A stretch of 64,000 nucleotides of DNA from Tritrichomonas musculus (Eukaryota; Parabasalia; Tritrichomonadida; Tritrichomonadidae), in contig JAPFFF010000009.1 of assembly GCA_039105265.1 (NCBI GenBank), forward strand, positions 3,410,001 through 3,474,000. Direction: 5' to 3'. This document shows, piece by piece, positions 42,986 to 54,400 of this stretch. The notes below the pieces were generated by a model. The model did not search any database. It was given only the letters and a program-made list of their open reading frames with translations, and had not been told where the DNA came from. Position numbers and translations under genes: made by a program. Every line of letters starts with the position of its first letter. Position 1 is the first letter of the stretch.

Positions 42986-43266
42986 AAATTGTAAATAATA
43001 ATACGAAACGAAAAACAACAGAAAACCAATAAATTAAAATTAAAATCTGAAAACTAAATAAAACAAAAGAACAATTAAATAATTTCAAGGACCAATAAAA
43101 AATAATCAAAAATCAAACTTCTAATTTTAATTTCATTCAAATTTTATTTTTTAGTAACCTTTATAATACTTAATAAATATAAATTATTATTTTGATTTTA
43201 ATTATATGATATTATTTAAATTGATGAGAAAGAAAAAAAATAGTATTATATTTGATTATTATATTT

Positions 43267-45219
43267 TTATTTAACCTTATAAAGAGCAAAATATCTTCCT
43301 AAATTTATTTCTTTGTTATTTATGAAAGATTCGATGTCACAACCATTTAATAAATAATCCATCATGTAAAATTTTATAAAATCATCAATATTTGCTTCAT
43401 CCATTCCTAACTTCAATGCATCAATTGTAGAACATCGAACAATATCTTCAAGTTCATTTTTCACCAAAGCTGGATTATAAAATGAGATAAAATTTCTATT
43501 TCTTATAATCGCTTCATTGATTTCTTCATATGCCTTATCTTCGCCTTCATCTATTTGCTCTTTATCTTTATTTGTAAACTTTAATGTGCCCGTCAATGGA
43601 GATCTAACTGGTTTAAAGTTTTGACAATTTATAAATTTTCTTTCATCTAACTGAGGCAATTCAATTGACAGTTTTGTTTCCTGATTAATTGTATGAACGC
43701 ATGGAATTTCACATTCCAGCATCATTTCTTTGTGAAATGTAGAACCGCAATCGCATTCTTCAACTGGACTAATGCTGTATCTTTTTTGTTTTTCCAACAT
43801 TTCATTCTTCAACCTTTCACACATCTTCTGAGCACTTTCTCCAGTTCGATATTTATCATATCTTTTGTTGATTTGTTCAATCAACTTTTCCAAATTATAT
43901 TCAATCCCTAAGTTTAATTTTGCAATGGACTTCAGTTGGCGATGGAAGCCTTCTGCATGGTTGGATGATGAAGCAATATACGCTCTATTAAATAAAACTG
44001 TTTTATTTAATAGAGCGTCATCCACATTTGGATCTGCGATAATTGTATCTTCCTGAATGCAAACAAAACAGTACTTGAGAACCTTATCTGGGATATTTTT
44101 GTTTACTTGGAAATATCCGTTTAGTGTCTGAATAACATAATTATTATTACACACAAATTCTGGTTCTGTTTGGGACAATAACAACTTCCTAACAAGTTTT
44201 CCAAAAAATGATTTTGCACCAATTAGATTTATTATGTGTCGAATGCAATAGAACTGGTTAAGATTATTGTCCTTGCAAAATTTTATGAGGCCTTAACCTT
44301 GATCGCTTAAAATTGGTAATTCATGAAGCCGATCATTTTTCCCTAAAACATTTTGAAGCTCAGTATATAATAGGCGATATAGCTCTGAGCTTTCTTCAGG
44401 CCCAGCGATGAATCCTATAGGAAGGGATACATTTTTCATTATGAGCTGTGGTATGCAAGTAACATATGGGCTTAGAATTGCAAAAGTGCAATCTAATTCG
44501 AAATAGGATAAATTTATCAAAGCTTCTAAAACCCACGGTGATAACCAGTAAAATCCATTAATAGACAAAGAGTCATTGTACTTAAGTTCACCATCTTTTA
44601 TCTCATGAATATATACACGTGATATACCTTTTTGTTGAGCAAGTATATGAATCAATCTCACTTCATTAGCAATTGATTTGTAAATGTTGATTTTTTGTTG
44701 ATGCGAATATGCATCAATGCAAATTAATTTTTCTGTGAGAATTTCTTGACTATTAGGATAAAACCTATTCAGCATCTTAAGAACTTCAAAAGATGCCGTT
44801 GAAACTTTATAGCCTGTCGTCTCAGGTCTATTTCCAAGCATATAGAAATTGAGCGAAAAATCTAATCGATAAATGTTTACAGGAAAATTACTAAGTGAGA
44901 CTTTTCTATACAAATGGCTGACTTGCGCATAACATAAATTTGCAGTTTGAATTTTCAATGTAGCGCGAGGTTGATGTAATATTATTATTTCAATTGCTTC
45001 CCTTGACAAGTATAATCTAAAAATTGGCGTTTGTTCATCAAGTAATAAAAAGTATTTTTTGCCATTTTCTTTGAATGGTCCTTTATCCAATTGATAATTT
45101 AATGGAAGAGATCTTAAAAAGATCAAGAATTCTGATAATGAAAAATTAGGTTGATTCATTTTGCATTGTAATTTTGGCAAGAACTCATTTATTGTGCAGA
45201 AATAGTAGGAACTAATCAT
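43267..45219 (-). pseudogene. MULE B transposase with one in-frame stop
   Basis: About 650 codons in one frame. The catalytic core shows Asp243 in ELDCTFAILSPY, Asp306 in PILSDQG, CIRHIIN after it, and Glu in SSNHAEGFHRQL. A SWIM-type finger follows (CDC ... PCVHT). A single TAA (44293-44295) directly follows SDQG; the MULE A transposase has SDLGSPIKKFC there and this one reads SDQG-stop-GLIKFC. Everything else is open, so this copy is young or only just disabled. It is related to MULE A but clearly a different lineage. The ATG at 45219 is followed upstream by TTGAAAAATG, near the recurrent promoter motif. Confidence 0.85.
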
Positions 45220-45423
45220 GTTGAAAAATGAATTTTTTTAAATTTATCGTTAAATAGAATTTCAAAGTAAAAATTGTAAACGATATTATTTGATAAGCTT
45301 CAAATAACAAAATAAAATTATAATCGAAAGCAATAATAAAGATAAGATATGGATGTAGAGTAATTTATGGTAAAAATTGAAATAATTTGTTTTCGATTAT
45401 ATTCTGTTGTCAATTATTATTTT

Positions 45424-47260
45424 CAATTTCTTTCGTTTTTAAATTTAAAGCTTATTATTTATAATTGTATTTATTGCTTATTTATCTCGATTTTGATTTT
45501 AGTTTTTATTTGAAAAATCGTTTATCTTTAATGAAGTTGAAAAATCAAGTTTGATTTTTTTTCATTGGTTCTTGTAATTATTTAATTGTTCTTGTGTTCT
45601 TTTTAGTTTTCGTATTTTTTTTTTTTTTTTTTTTTTTGAAATTATTGGTTTTCTGTTGTTTTTCGTTTTGTATTATTGCTTTCAATTTCTTTCGTTTTTA
45701 AATTTAAAGCTTATTATTTATAATTGTATTTATTGCTTATTTATCTCGATTTTGATTTTAGTTTTTATTTGAAAAATCGTTTATCTTTAATGAAGTTGAA
45801 AAATCAAGTTTGATTTTTTTTCATTGGTTCTTGCAATTATTTAATTGTTCTTGTGTTCTTTTTAGTTTTCGTATTTTTTTTTTTTTTTTTTTTTTTTTTT
45901 GAAATTATTGGTTTTCTGTTGTTTTTCGTTTTGTATTATTGCTTTCAATTTCTTTCGTTTTTAAATTTAAAGCTTATTATTTATAATTGTATTTATTGCT
46001 TATTTATCTCGATTTTGATTTTAGTTTTTATTTGAAAAATCGTTTATCTTTAATGAAGTTGAAAAATCAAGTTTGATTTTTTTTCATTGGTTCTTGCAAT
46101 TATTTAATTGTTCTTGTGTTCTTTTTAGTTTTCGTATTTTTTTTTTTTTTTTTTTTTTTTGAAATTATTGGTTTTCTGTTGTTTTTCGTTTTGTATTATT
46201 GCTTTCAATTTCTTTCGTTTTTAAATTTAAAGCTTATTATTTATAATTGTATTTATTGCTTATTTATCTCGATTTTGATTTTAGTTTTTATTTGAAAAAT
46301 CGTTTATCTTTAATGAAGTTGAAAAATCAAGTTTGATTTTTTTTCATTGGTTCTTGCAATTATTTAATTGTTCTTGTGTTCTTTTTAGTTTTCGTATTTT
46401 TTTTTTTTTTTTTTTTTTTTTTGAAATTATTGGTTTTCTGTTGTTTTTCGTTTTGTATTATTGCTTTCAATTTCTTTCGTTTTTAAATTTAAAGCTTATT
46501 ATTTATAATTGTATTTATTGCTTATTTATCTCGATTTTGATTTTAGTTTTTATTTGAAAAATCGTTTATCTTTAATGAAGTTGAAAAATCAAGTTTGATT
46601 TTTTTTCATTGGTTCTTGCAATTATTTAATTGTTCTTGTGTTCTTTTTAGTTTTCGTATTTTTTTTTTTTTTTTTTTTTTTTTTGAAATTATTGGTTTTC
46701 TGTTGTTTTTCGTTTTGTATTATTGCTTTCAATTTCTTTCGTTTTTAAATTTAAAGCTTATTATTTATAATTGTATTTATTGCTTATTTATCTCGATTTT
46801 GATTTTAGTTTTTATTTGAAAAATCGTTTATCTTTAATGAAGTTGAAAAATCAAGTTTGATTTTTTTTCATTGGTTCTTGCAATTATTTAATTGTTCTTG
46901 TGTTCTTTTTAGTTTTCGTATTTTTTTTTTTTTTTTTTTTTTTTTGAAATTATTGGTTTTCTGTTGTTTTTCGTTTTGTATTATTGCTTTCAATTTCTTT
47001 CGTTTTTAAATTTAAAGCTTACTATTTATAATTGTATTTATTGCTTATTTATCTCGATTTTGATTTTAGTTTTTATTTGAAAAATCGTTTATCTTTAATG
47101 AAGTTGAAAAATCAAGGTTGATTTTTTTTCATTGGTTCTTGCAATTATTTAATTGTTCTTGTGTTCTTTTTAGTTTTCGTATTTTTTTTTTTTTTTTTTT
47201 TTTTTTTGAAATTATTGGTTTTCTGTTGTTTTTCGTTTTGTATTATTGTTTGAAATTTTT
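45424..47260. repeat. 261-bp tandem array with T tracts, seven copies
   Basis: Copies begin near 45424, 45683, 45946, 46206, 46468, 46730 and 46991 (CAATTTCTTTCG). Each holds one pure T tract of roughly 20-26, the main source of length differences (259-263 bp). Copies are otherwise almost identical. The array lies between the transposase start and the right TIR of MULE B, in a position where promoter sequence would be expected. Confidence 0.95.
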
Positions 47261-47497
47261 TTTGTTTTTTGGCTGTTTATTGTGGGTTTTTGCTCTTGTT
47301 TACGTTGACAAACTCGGTTTTTGCTCTCCTTTGATATTCGCTTCATTACTTTGACATGAAATATCAATATTTACGATCTTTTTACCGCGGTACTTTAATA
47401 ATCTAAATAACCGTAAAATTTTGTAATTTCAATACTTTATATTCCACTTCATTCCCGATCAGCAATTGAATTTTTGATAACGAATTTGATTTCAGCC

Positions 47498-47507
47498 TTT
47501 GAAAACT
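47498..47507. repeat. Target-site duplication of MULE B, right
   Basis: TTTGAAAACT, identical to 42499-42508. Confidence 0.88.
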
Positions 47508-47766
47508 CATAGAAATTTTCTCAATTTTTGATAATGTAAGTTAATTAATTGAGTAGAGCAGGTCAAAATTTAAAACAAATATATATAAAGATATACTATT
47601 TTTTATAATAGTTTATTCGTATTTATAATATTAACAAACAAAACAAAATATTTATTTATTAGTTATATTTGGAAAAATCTCAAAGATGTTTTTAAAATGA
47701 ACTTTCAATTTTGTTAAAAAAACCCTTAAGAAATTAAAAAATAATATTTTGAAATCCTTTCAAAAT

Positions 47767-47803
47767 AATTGATAGGTCCAGTTTTTGCGACTCAGTTTAT
47801 AAA
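47767..47803 (-). repeat. 37-bp inverted repeat, right copy
   Basis: Exact reverse complement of 36455-36491. It lies about 40 bp outside the TTAA that ends the Kolobok-like element. Confidence 0.75.
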
Positions 47804-48443
47804 TTTATTTTAATTGTTTAATGACTATTCACTCTATATCTACAGCTTACTCCGATAAATTGTCAAAAAAACAATCAATTTTAGACGACGAATAATATAC
47901 CAAATCAATCAGAAGCTTCTTGTTTAACATTATTCGAAATGACTATTCACCTTTTATCTACATATTCTGAACCAGTTCAACAACTTTATTTTTCAAATAC
48001 AACTTTTTATTAACTTTTTCTAAAAAAGTCGTATTCCAAATATTTTCACGTAGAGGTAATCGTAAAACGTAATTGATTTTTTTTTCTTGGTCTATTTTAT
48101 TGAAAAAGTTTGAAAAGAACGAAATTTTTAAAACTTCCGAAGGGCAACTTGGGTCGACACATTTTTCCTATGTCGACTATTTTTTCCTTTATCTTTACTT
48201 TTTTTATTGAAAAAATATCTTCATAAAAAAGTGCAAGTTTTTATAAAGAAAAAAAGTTTTATAGAAAGATTTTGATAGCTTCCAAAATGCAGATTTTTTG
48301 AACAAAAAGCTCTCAATTTTTTTTCTATTCAAAAAAGTTTAAAATTTTGGGTTTTCCACATTCAATTTATATTTTACGACGGTTATAAGGTTTATTTTAA
48401 AAAAATGATAAAAACACAAAAATAAATATAATAAAAATAACTT
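47804..48443. other. AT-rich spacer
   Basis: No gene is seen. ATGACTATTCAC occurs twice (near 47820 and 47939) with related flanks, a short direct repeat. No terminal repeat for MULE C is recognised here. Confidence 0.4.
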
Positions 48444-50607
48444 TTATTTTTTATTTTTTAAATCATTAAAATGTTCTATTCCATTTTGTATTATTCTGAG
48501 AATAAAACTTGGAATATCATTAATATATAACTCTTCTTCAACTTTTTTCATATTTTGATACAAAGGAACAATGAATTCTTCTATTTTATCCCGTTTTTTA
48601 AATTTACCATTTGTATGGATTACTTCTGTAATATAATTAATATCAATTTTTTCAAAGCTTATTTGTTCGACAGAATTTTCGTCTTCAAGAGGGAAATGTT
48701 CTGCAATAAGTTCGTCCCACTCTGGAAATACTTCAAGCTTTACTTCAGGACATTCAGGAAAAGAGGCACCGTTGTATATCCTATGGATGCATGCCACACC
48801 AACGCCTAAGATACATGAAATCAATCGATTTCCACTACATTGGCAATCATTTATTGATGAATGATACTTTTGAATTTCATCTTTAATTCTTTCCTGAAAA
48901 TGGAAGCCATGTGATATTGTTTTTTTCTTTTCATTATTATAATTATGTCTTATTTGTTCATTTATACACTTATTTTTCATGATGAAATTTTGAACTAAAC
49001 GAAAAAAAGCGTTCCAGAAAATATTCCTCCTTGGGATTTTAGAGTTTAATTGCCCATGAAGGTCTTCTAAGGCATTAGTTGTTGAAGGCATTTTTTGGTT
49101 TACTCGTTCACACATAGAAACTTGCTCCCATCTATCGTCGTTATCGATTAAAATCAAATTCTTCTCAAATTTTAATCCTGCCTTCTTCAAAAGTTTATCT
49201 CTTTGTTTGATTTCTGCTGGAACTATATCATAAGAAAACAATTCAGAATAGAACATCAAACAATTATGCAAATCCTGTTTTGATGAACAATTAACAATAT
49301 TTTTAATTGCGTAAGAATACTTACTAAATTTAAGAGTAACTAAAAAATGACGAAAGCATGCAAAATGTTTTATATTTAAGTCATTGAATACAGATATTAA
49401 AGCAGTGCCTTGGTCACTTAAAAATTTGAATTGTGACAAATCAACATTAAGAACTTTTTGAAAGAAAATAAAATGTCGCATATATAATGTTTTATTATCT
49501 GAGGATCCAAAACTGAAGGAAATCGGTATGCCTGTATTTTTAATTGACACTAAAAGTATAGACGTGAAATAATAAGGCAAACCCTTAAACGTTGTATCTA
49601 ATAACAGGCCGTTTATTAGTTCAGGTTTATTTGTTAAAATTGACCTTGCATAAGGCGAAATAAAAATACCATCAATAATGTTATATATTTCATCTTTGTA
49701 ATTTACTCTGGCTAAATGATGTTTTATTTTTGATTTTTGTATATCAAAATAAACGTATCCTGTTATTTTAGTTTTAAGTTTTTCAAATGAATTAACTGTA
49801 TCTATTTTTTTATGAGTAAAAAAAGATACAAATTCATGAATTGTAAAAGTGTCATTTATCTTTAGCAATCCAACTTTTTGAATTTTTTTGCAAAATAAAA
49901 AAAAAATAGGTGAAAAGTCAAGTAAAGAACAATAAAAAATTGGCTTGTGAAAAAATAATGCTCTTGTTCCATCATTAAAATGATTAAATGTAAGAGTATA
50001 AAAGATATGTTTTTGCGGAATTGAAGCTGCTCGAGTTTTTCCCCCATCATCTTAAATCTGACTTAAAATAGGCAGAATTTCTACTGATAAATTTTTTAAC
50101 AAAATATAAAGAAGCAATAACTGAAATTTGGGAACTGATTTTTACTGTTAATTCAAAAACAATAGGTCTCTTTTTCTTAGGCTTTTCAATCTCAACGATT
50201 TGGAAACTTTTTGAATTATCATTTTGATTATTATTAATAATGGCATCCTGATCGTCAAGACTACCTAGTTCGAAGTGATGATTTGCATTATTGCTGTTTG
50301 AATAAACAGTGGGTAAGTTAGGCGAACTATTAACATCATTTGATTTGTTTTCATAAATAAAAACAAAATTATGAATAGTGTTTCAGTTTTGATCGACTTC
50401 AGTATAATAAGAGTTATTTTGTCGCTTTTTTAAAATCGAAAATTGATTTAAGAAACAACATAATATTGTATAATTCCATTTAAAATTGGTTGGTGATATA
50501 TCAAAAAAAGCGCGAGCGGGCGGAGTGTCAAATAAATCTTCTAAGAAGTAATCTGTATGAAAAGACAACGTATTTTTGAGTTCATTTTCTTCTTCTTGTA
50601 TTTCCAT
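48444..50607 (-). pseudogene. MULE C transposase gene, decayed
   Basis: A third MULE lineage. The intact 3' part (48444-49868, 474 codons) has Asp in LLLDTTFKGLP (residue 91 of that part), Asp in FLSDQGTALI (152), CFRHFL, Glu in TNALEDLHGQLN (268) and a SWIM finger (CQC ... CIH). The frame stays open upstream to about 50050 (…FYTLTFNHFNDGTRALFFHKPIFYC). Before that come a frame change near 50048 and, further up, a TGA after residues …YYTEVDQN; the start is probably the ATG at 50607 (MEIQEEENEL). Two breaks are visible. I find no terminal repeats or target duplication for it. Confidence 0.75.
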
Positions 50608-50700
50608 CTTGATTGTTTTTAATAAATAATTAAATAAAAATTTGTTCAGCCAAACCGTTAAAAAATAACCATTATTATTTGACCAAAACTGTTTATCCAA

Positions 50701-51415
50701 AAAATCTTCATTTGAGAATCTATCAAGATTTTTTATTAGGCCTATTTCCGAACAAAAAAATGTTTATTAAATATTCTGTTTTTTTATAAATTTATTTATA
50801 TTCATGAAAATAAATATATTTGTTAATATAATGAGAGGTCTTCCAACGAAAGGGGTTTATTTCGAAAATTGATGAAACTGATATTAATGTACTTTATAAA
50901 TTATATTAAAAAGAAATATCATAACATAAAATATTTTTACCGATTTATTAAAAAGAAATTTGCATTTTAAAAATTCAATTAAAAAAAATAAAAAATTGAC
51001 CTTTATATTTTACTAAAACGATCATTTTTGTTTATAACAATACATATTTATAATATTTCTAACCTTTAAAAATGATTTATGCATACAAATTAATAAATAA
51101 ATCTTATGTTTTTTTCTATTTATTTAAATTATTGTAAAGACGAAAGGTTTGAATTGTAATAAATATTTCGGATTCTAATATATTTATGACAAAAATAATC
51201 TCTTTTTTTTGAGATGATAAATTGAAATATTTTAAAAATAACTTTATGATATATAAAATTAAATATATTAAATATTATTTTTTTATTTCCATGTAAATTT
51301 TTCATATTATCATAAAGATAATTTAAAAAAAGATATAAGAAAAATATAAACTCAAAAATATAAAATATATTCAAAATTATAAAAGAATTATATATTCAAT
51401 TTTTCATTTTTTTAA
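50701..51415. other. AT-rich spacer upstream of the 1040-aa gene
   Basis: About 700 bases without a gene. One less AT-rich stretch (CTTCCAACGAAAGGGG near 50840) stands out but is not explained. Confidence 0.4.
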
Positions 51416-54400
51416 ATGCACAATATTGCAAAAGACCAGCAAGAAAACAAGTCACCTCTTGCATCCAATAATTCATATAATGAATTACAATCTGATCTAC
51501 AGCCAAGTTATTCATTCATTTCAACACCAATGAGTTATTCAAATCAGCAAAATCTTTGCACACATTTTCAAGCAAATGTTTCACCTCTTGCATCATATAA
51601 TTCATATGATAATTCACAATCTAATCAACAGCCAAGTTATCCATTCATTTCAACACCAATAAGTTATTCAAATCAGCAAAATCTTTGCACACATTTTCAA
51701 GCAAATGTTTCACCTCTTGCATCCAGTAATTCATATAATGAATTACAATCTAATCAACAGCCAAGTTATTCATTCATTTCAACACCAATAAGTTATTCAA
51801 ATCAGCAAAATCTTTGCACACATTTTCAAGCAAATGTTTCACCTCTTGCATCCAGTAATTCATATAATGAATTACAATCTAATCAACAGCCAAGTTATTC
51901 ATTCATTTCAACACCAATGAGTTATTCAAATCAGCAAAATCTTTGCACACATTTTCAAGCAAATGTTTCACCTCTTGCATCATATAATTCATATGATAAT
52001 TCACAATCTAATCAACAGCCAAGTTATCCATTCATTTCAACACCAATAAGTTATTCAAATCAGCAAAATCTTTGCACACATTTTCAAGCAAATGTTTCAC
52101 CTCTTGCATCATATAATTCATATGATAATTCACAATCTAATCAACAGCCAAGTTATCCATTCATTTCAACACCAATAAGTTATTCAAATCAGCAAAATCT
52201 TTGCACACATTTTCAAGCAAATGTTTCACCTCTTGCATCCAGTAATTCATATAATGAATTACAATCTAATCAACAGCCAAGTTATTCATTCATTTCAACA
52301 CCAATAAGTTATTCAAATCAGCAAAATCTTTGCACACATTTTCAAGCAAATGTTTCACCTCTTGCATCAAATAATTCATATGATAATTCACAATCAAGCC
52401 ATCGGTTTCTTTTCATTAATAGCTGTAGCACAAATCAGCAACCTTTGTTTATCTTTCAAAACGCAAATAATGCACAATGCAACTCAAATGATTCACAGAG
52501 TGATGCGATATATCGCAATTCGAGAGCAAATCCAAATTTTGGACTTTACAACAAAATAAATGATTTGAAGAAACAAATTCGTTCTCTTAATGCATCCCAT
52601 TCACGTGAAATTGGCCGATATAAAAGCCGAACTGAATTATGTACAATTGAAATAAATGATTTACAAAAAGAAAAAGGTAAATTGATTAACTTGACATCTC
52701 AAATAAAATCTTTTTATAACAATTATCAAGGTGAAAACAATAATGAAATGGCATTTATCACAATTGAACTTATGAACCAAATAATTGAAAATTTGAAAGA
52801 ACCAAAACGTTTAAGAAGATATTCTGAACCATTTTATGACTTTTCAATGCTACTCTATTCTCAGTCGCCAAAATGCTATAAAGTTTTAAGGCAAATTCTT
52901 CCTTTTCCCAGTAAGTCAAGCTTATATAATAAATACTCAGATATTGTACTATCATTTAAAACTTCGTTAATCAATATAGAACTTGGCATTGAACAGATTA
53001 AATCTTTGGATTTTCAAGGCGATTGCACTCTTGCTATAGACGCATTTTCGTTCAGAACTTTTTCTGGCACTGTTTTTGGCACATCAACTTCAAATACTTC
53101 TCAGAATTCAAATATCACAAAAGACACTCAAAGTGAAAGTTCTAATCAAGATGAAGAAGAAACCGAAGAAGAGATGGAAGAAGAAATAGATGAAGAAATA
53201 TCAAATGAATCTTTAAATGATAATCCATCAGTCAATATTGAAACCGAAGCTGAAGAAAACAATAAGGATATTTCTAATGGTTTTATATTTCTTCTAATTC
53301 CTCTTTCTTCATCTATCCCAGCCAAAATTATTCACATTGCTATTGCTAATAGTGGATCTTATAATGATGAAATTAACAAAATTGCAGATTTCATAAAAGA
53401 TAAATTGAGAGAAGCTGGAATTAATCCTCTATTTCAGGCGACCGATGGAGATCGCGGTGTGAGCCATCTTCATAATGACTTTTTTGATTTTTTCATGGTC
53501 GATAAAGGAAGGATTCATTTTAAAGATTTTAGAACATTATTAAGTAATGTGTACCTTGAAACAATTTCAAGAAAACAAACTATCCCTGTGTCGGACCCAC
53601 TTCATCTTTTGAAAACTTTTCGTGGGAGATTAATTAATTATTGTATTAAAATTCTACCAAATGGAAAAGTAATTGACTGCAATCAAATTGAACAAATCCT
53701 ACAACTTGGTGCTCCACTATGCGATAAATCTCATTTGTCTAGGATGAGAGATTCCTTTCCCTTACAAATTTTGACATTTACCAACATTATCAAATTGATC
53801 AAAAACAAACAAGGAAGCGCAGCGATGCTATTCTTTCCTTATACTTGTTTAATAACAACAATATTTTGTGAAAACATCAGTTTTGAATTCAGACTCGAAT
53901 TACTGGAAATTTCTTATTACTTTTTTAGCATGCTCTTTTGTCATTTTCAAAAACTAAAAGAAGAAGGCATATCTGAAAGAGGTGGGCAAGGATCACCATT
54001 ATTAACATTTATTGAAACCCATTATTTAATACGATTAATTAATACTATAATCTCACTTGGCGTGTCTTTCGTATTTGGGCCTGAAGATTTAAGAGCCGAT
54101 TCTATTGGAACCCACCTTGTTGAAAATGCCATCGGCATAGCTCGATCAAATTCATTTGATCCGAGGTGGTGCCGAATATTGACAAGCTTTGCATTATCTG
54201 AACTGAGAAAAATGCTTGCCAAAAAACTGGGGATTAAATTGTATATTCAAAAAAGGGTTAACGATGGTGGTTGTAAGATTCATTCAGATAATGAAGACAT
54301 GATTAAAAAACCAGATTGGTGGTGCCCGACAATTTTATATGACGTATTTGAATCATTATCAATTGATGGATTTGAAGAAAGCCATCCTCATGAAGTATCT

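Larger units (their letters stand above)
42509..47497 (-). mobile_element. MULE B: Mutator-like transposon
   Basis: A 5.0-kb element with a 10-bp target duplication (TTTGAAAACT) and long inverted ends starting GGCTGA. The right end is about 288 bp (47210-47497). The left end is about 527 bp (42509-43035) because a 119-bp stretch is present three times instead of once; removing two copies leaves 289 bp. The transposase is on the minus strand. Between its start and the right end lies a seven-copy 261-bp array. It was inserted into the Kolobok-like element. Confidence 0.9.
40763..47725 (+). mobile_element. Kolobok-like element interrupted by MULE B
   Basis: A GGGGGTTTT end next to TTAA (40759-40762) lies 42 bp before a DDE transposase gene. 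A matching AAAAACCC end next to TTAA lies at 47721-47729, beyond MULE B. AAAAACTGGACCTAT also occurs just outside both TTAA sites in inverted orientation. TTAA duplications and a VDGSW motif fit the Kolobok superfamily. The terminal repeat is short and imperfect, so the exact borders are uncertain. Confidence 0.5.

Noticed and set aside
45853-47354. Phe-rich hydrophobic open frames in the T-tract array
   Set aside because: They are translations of T tracts and repeat units, with start codons differing between copies and no protein-like composition.
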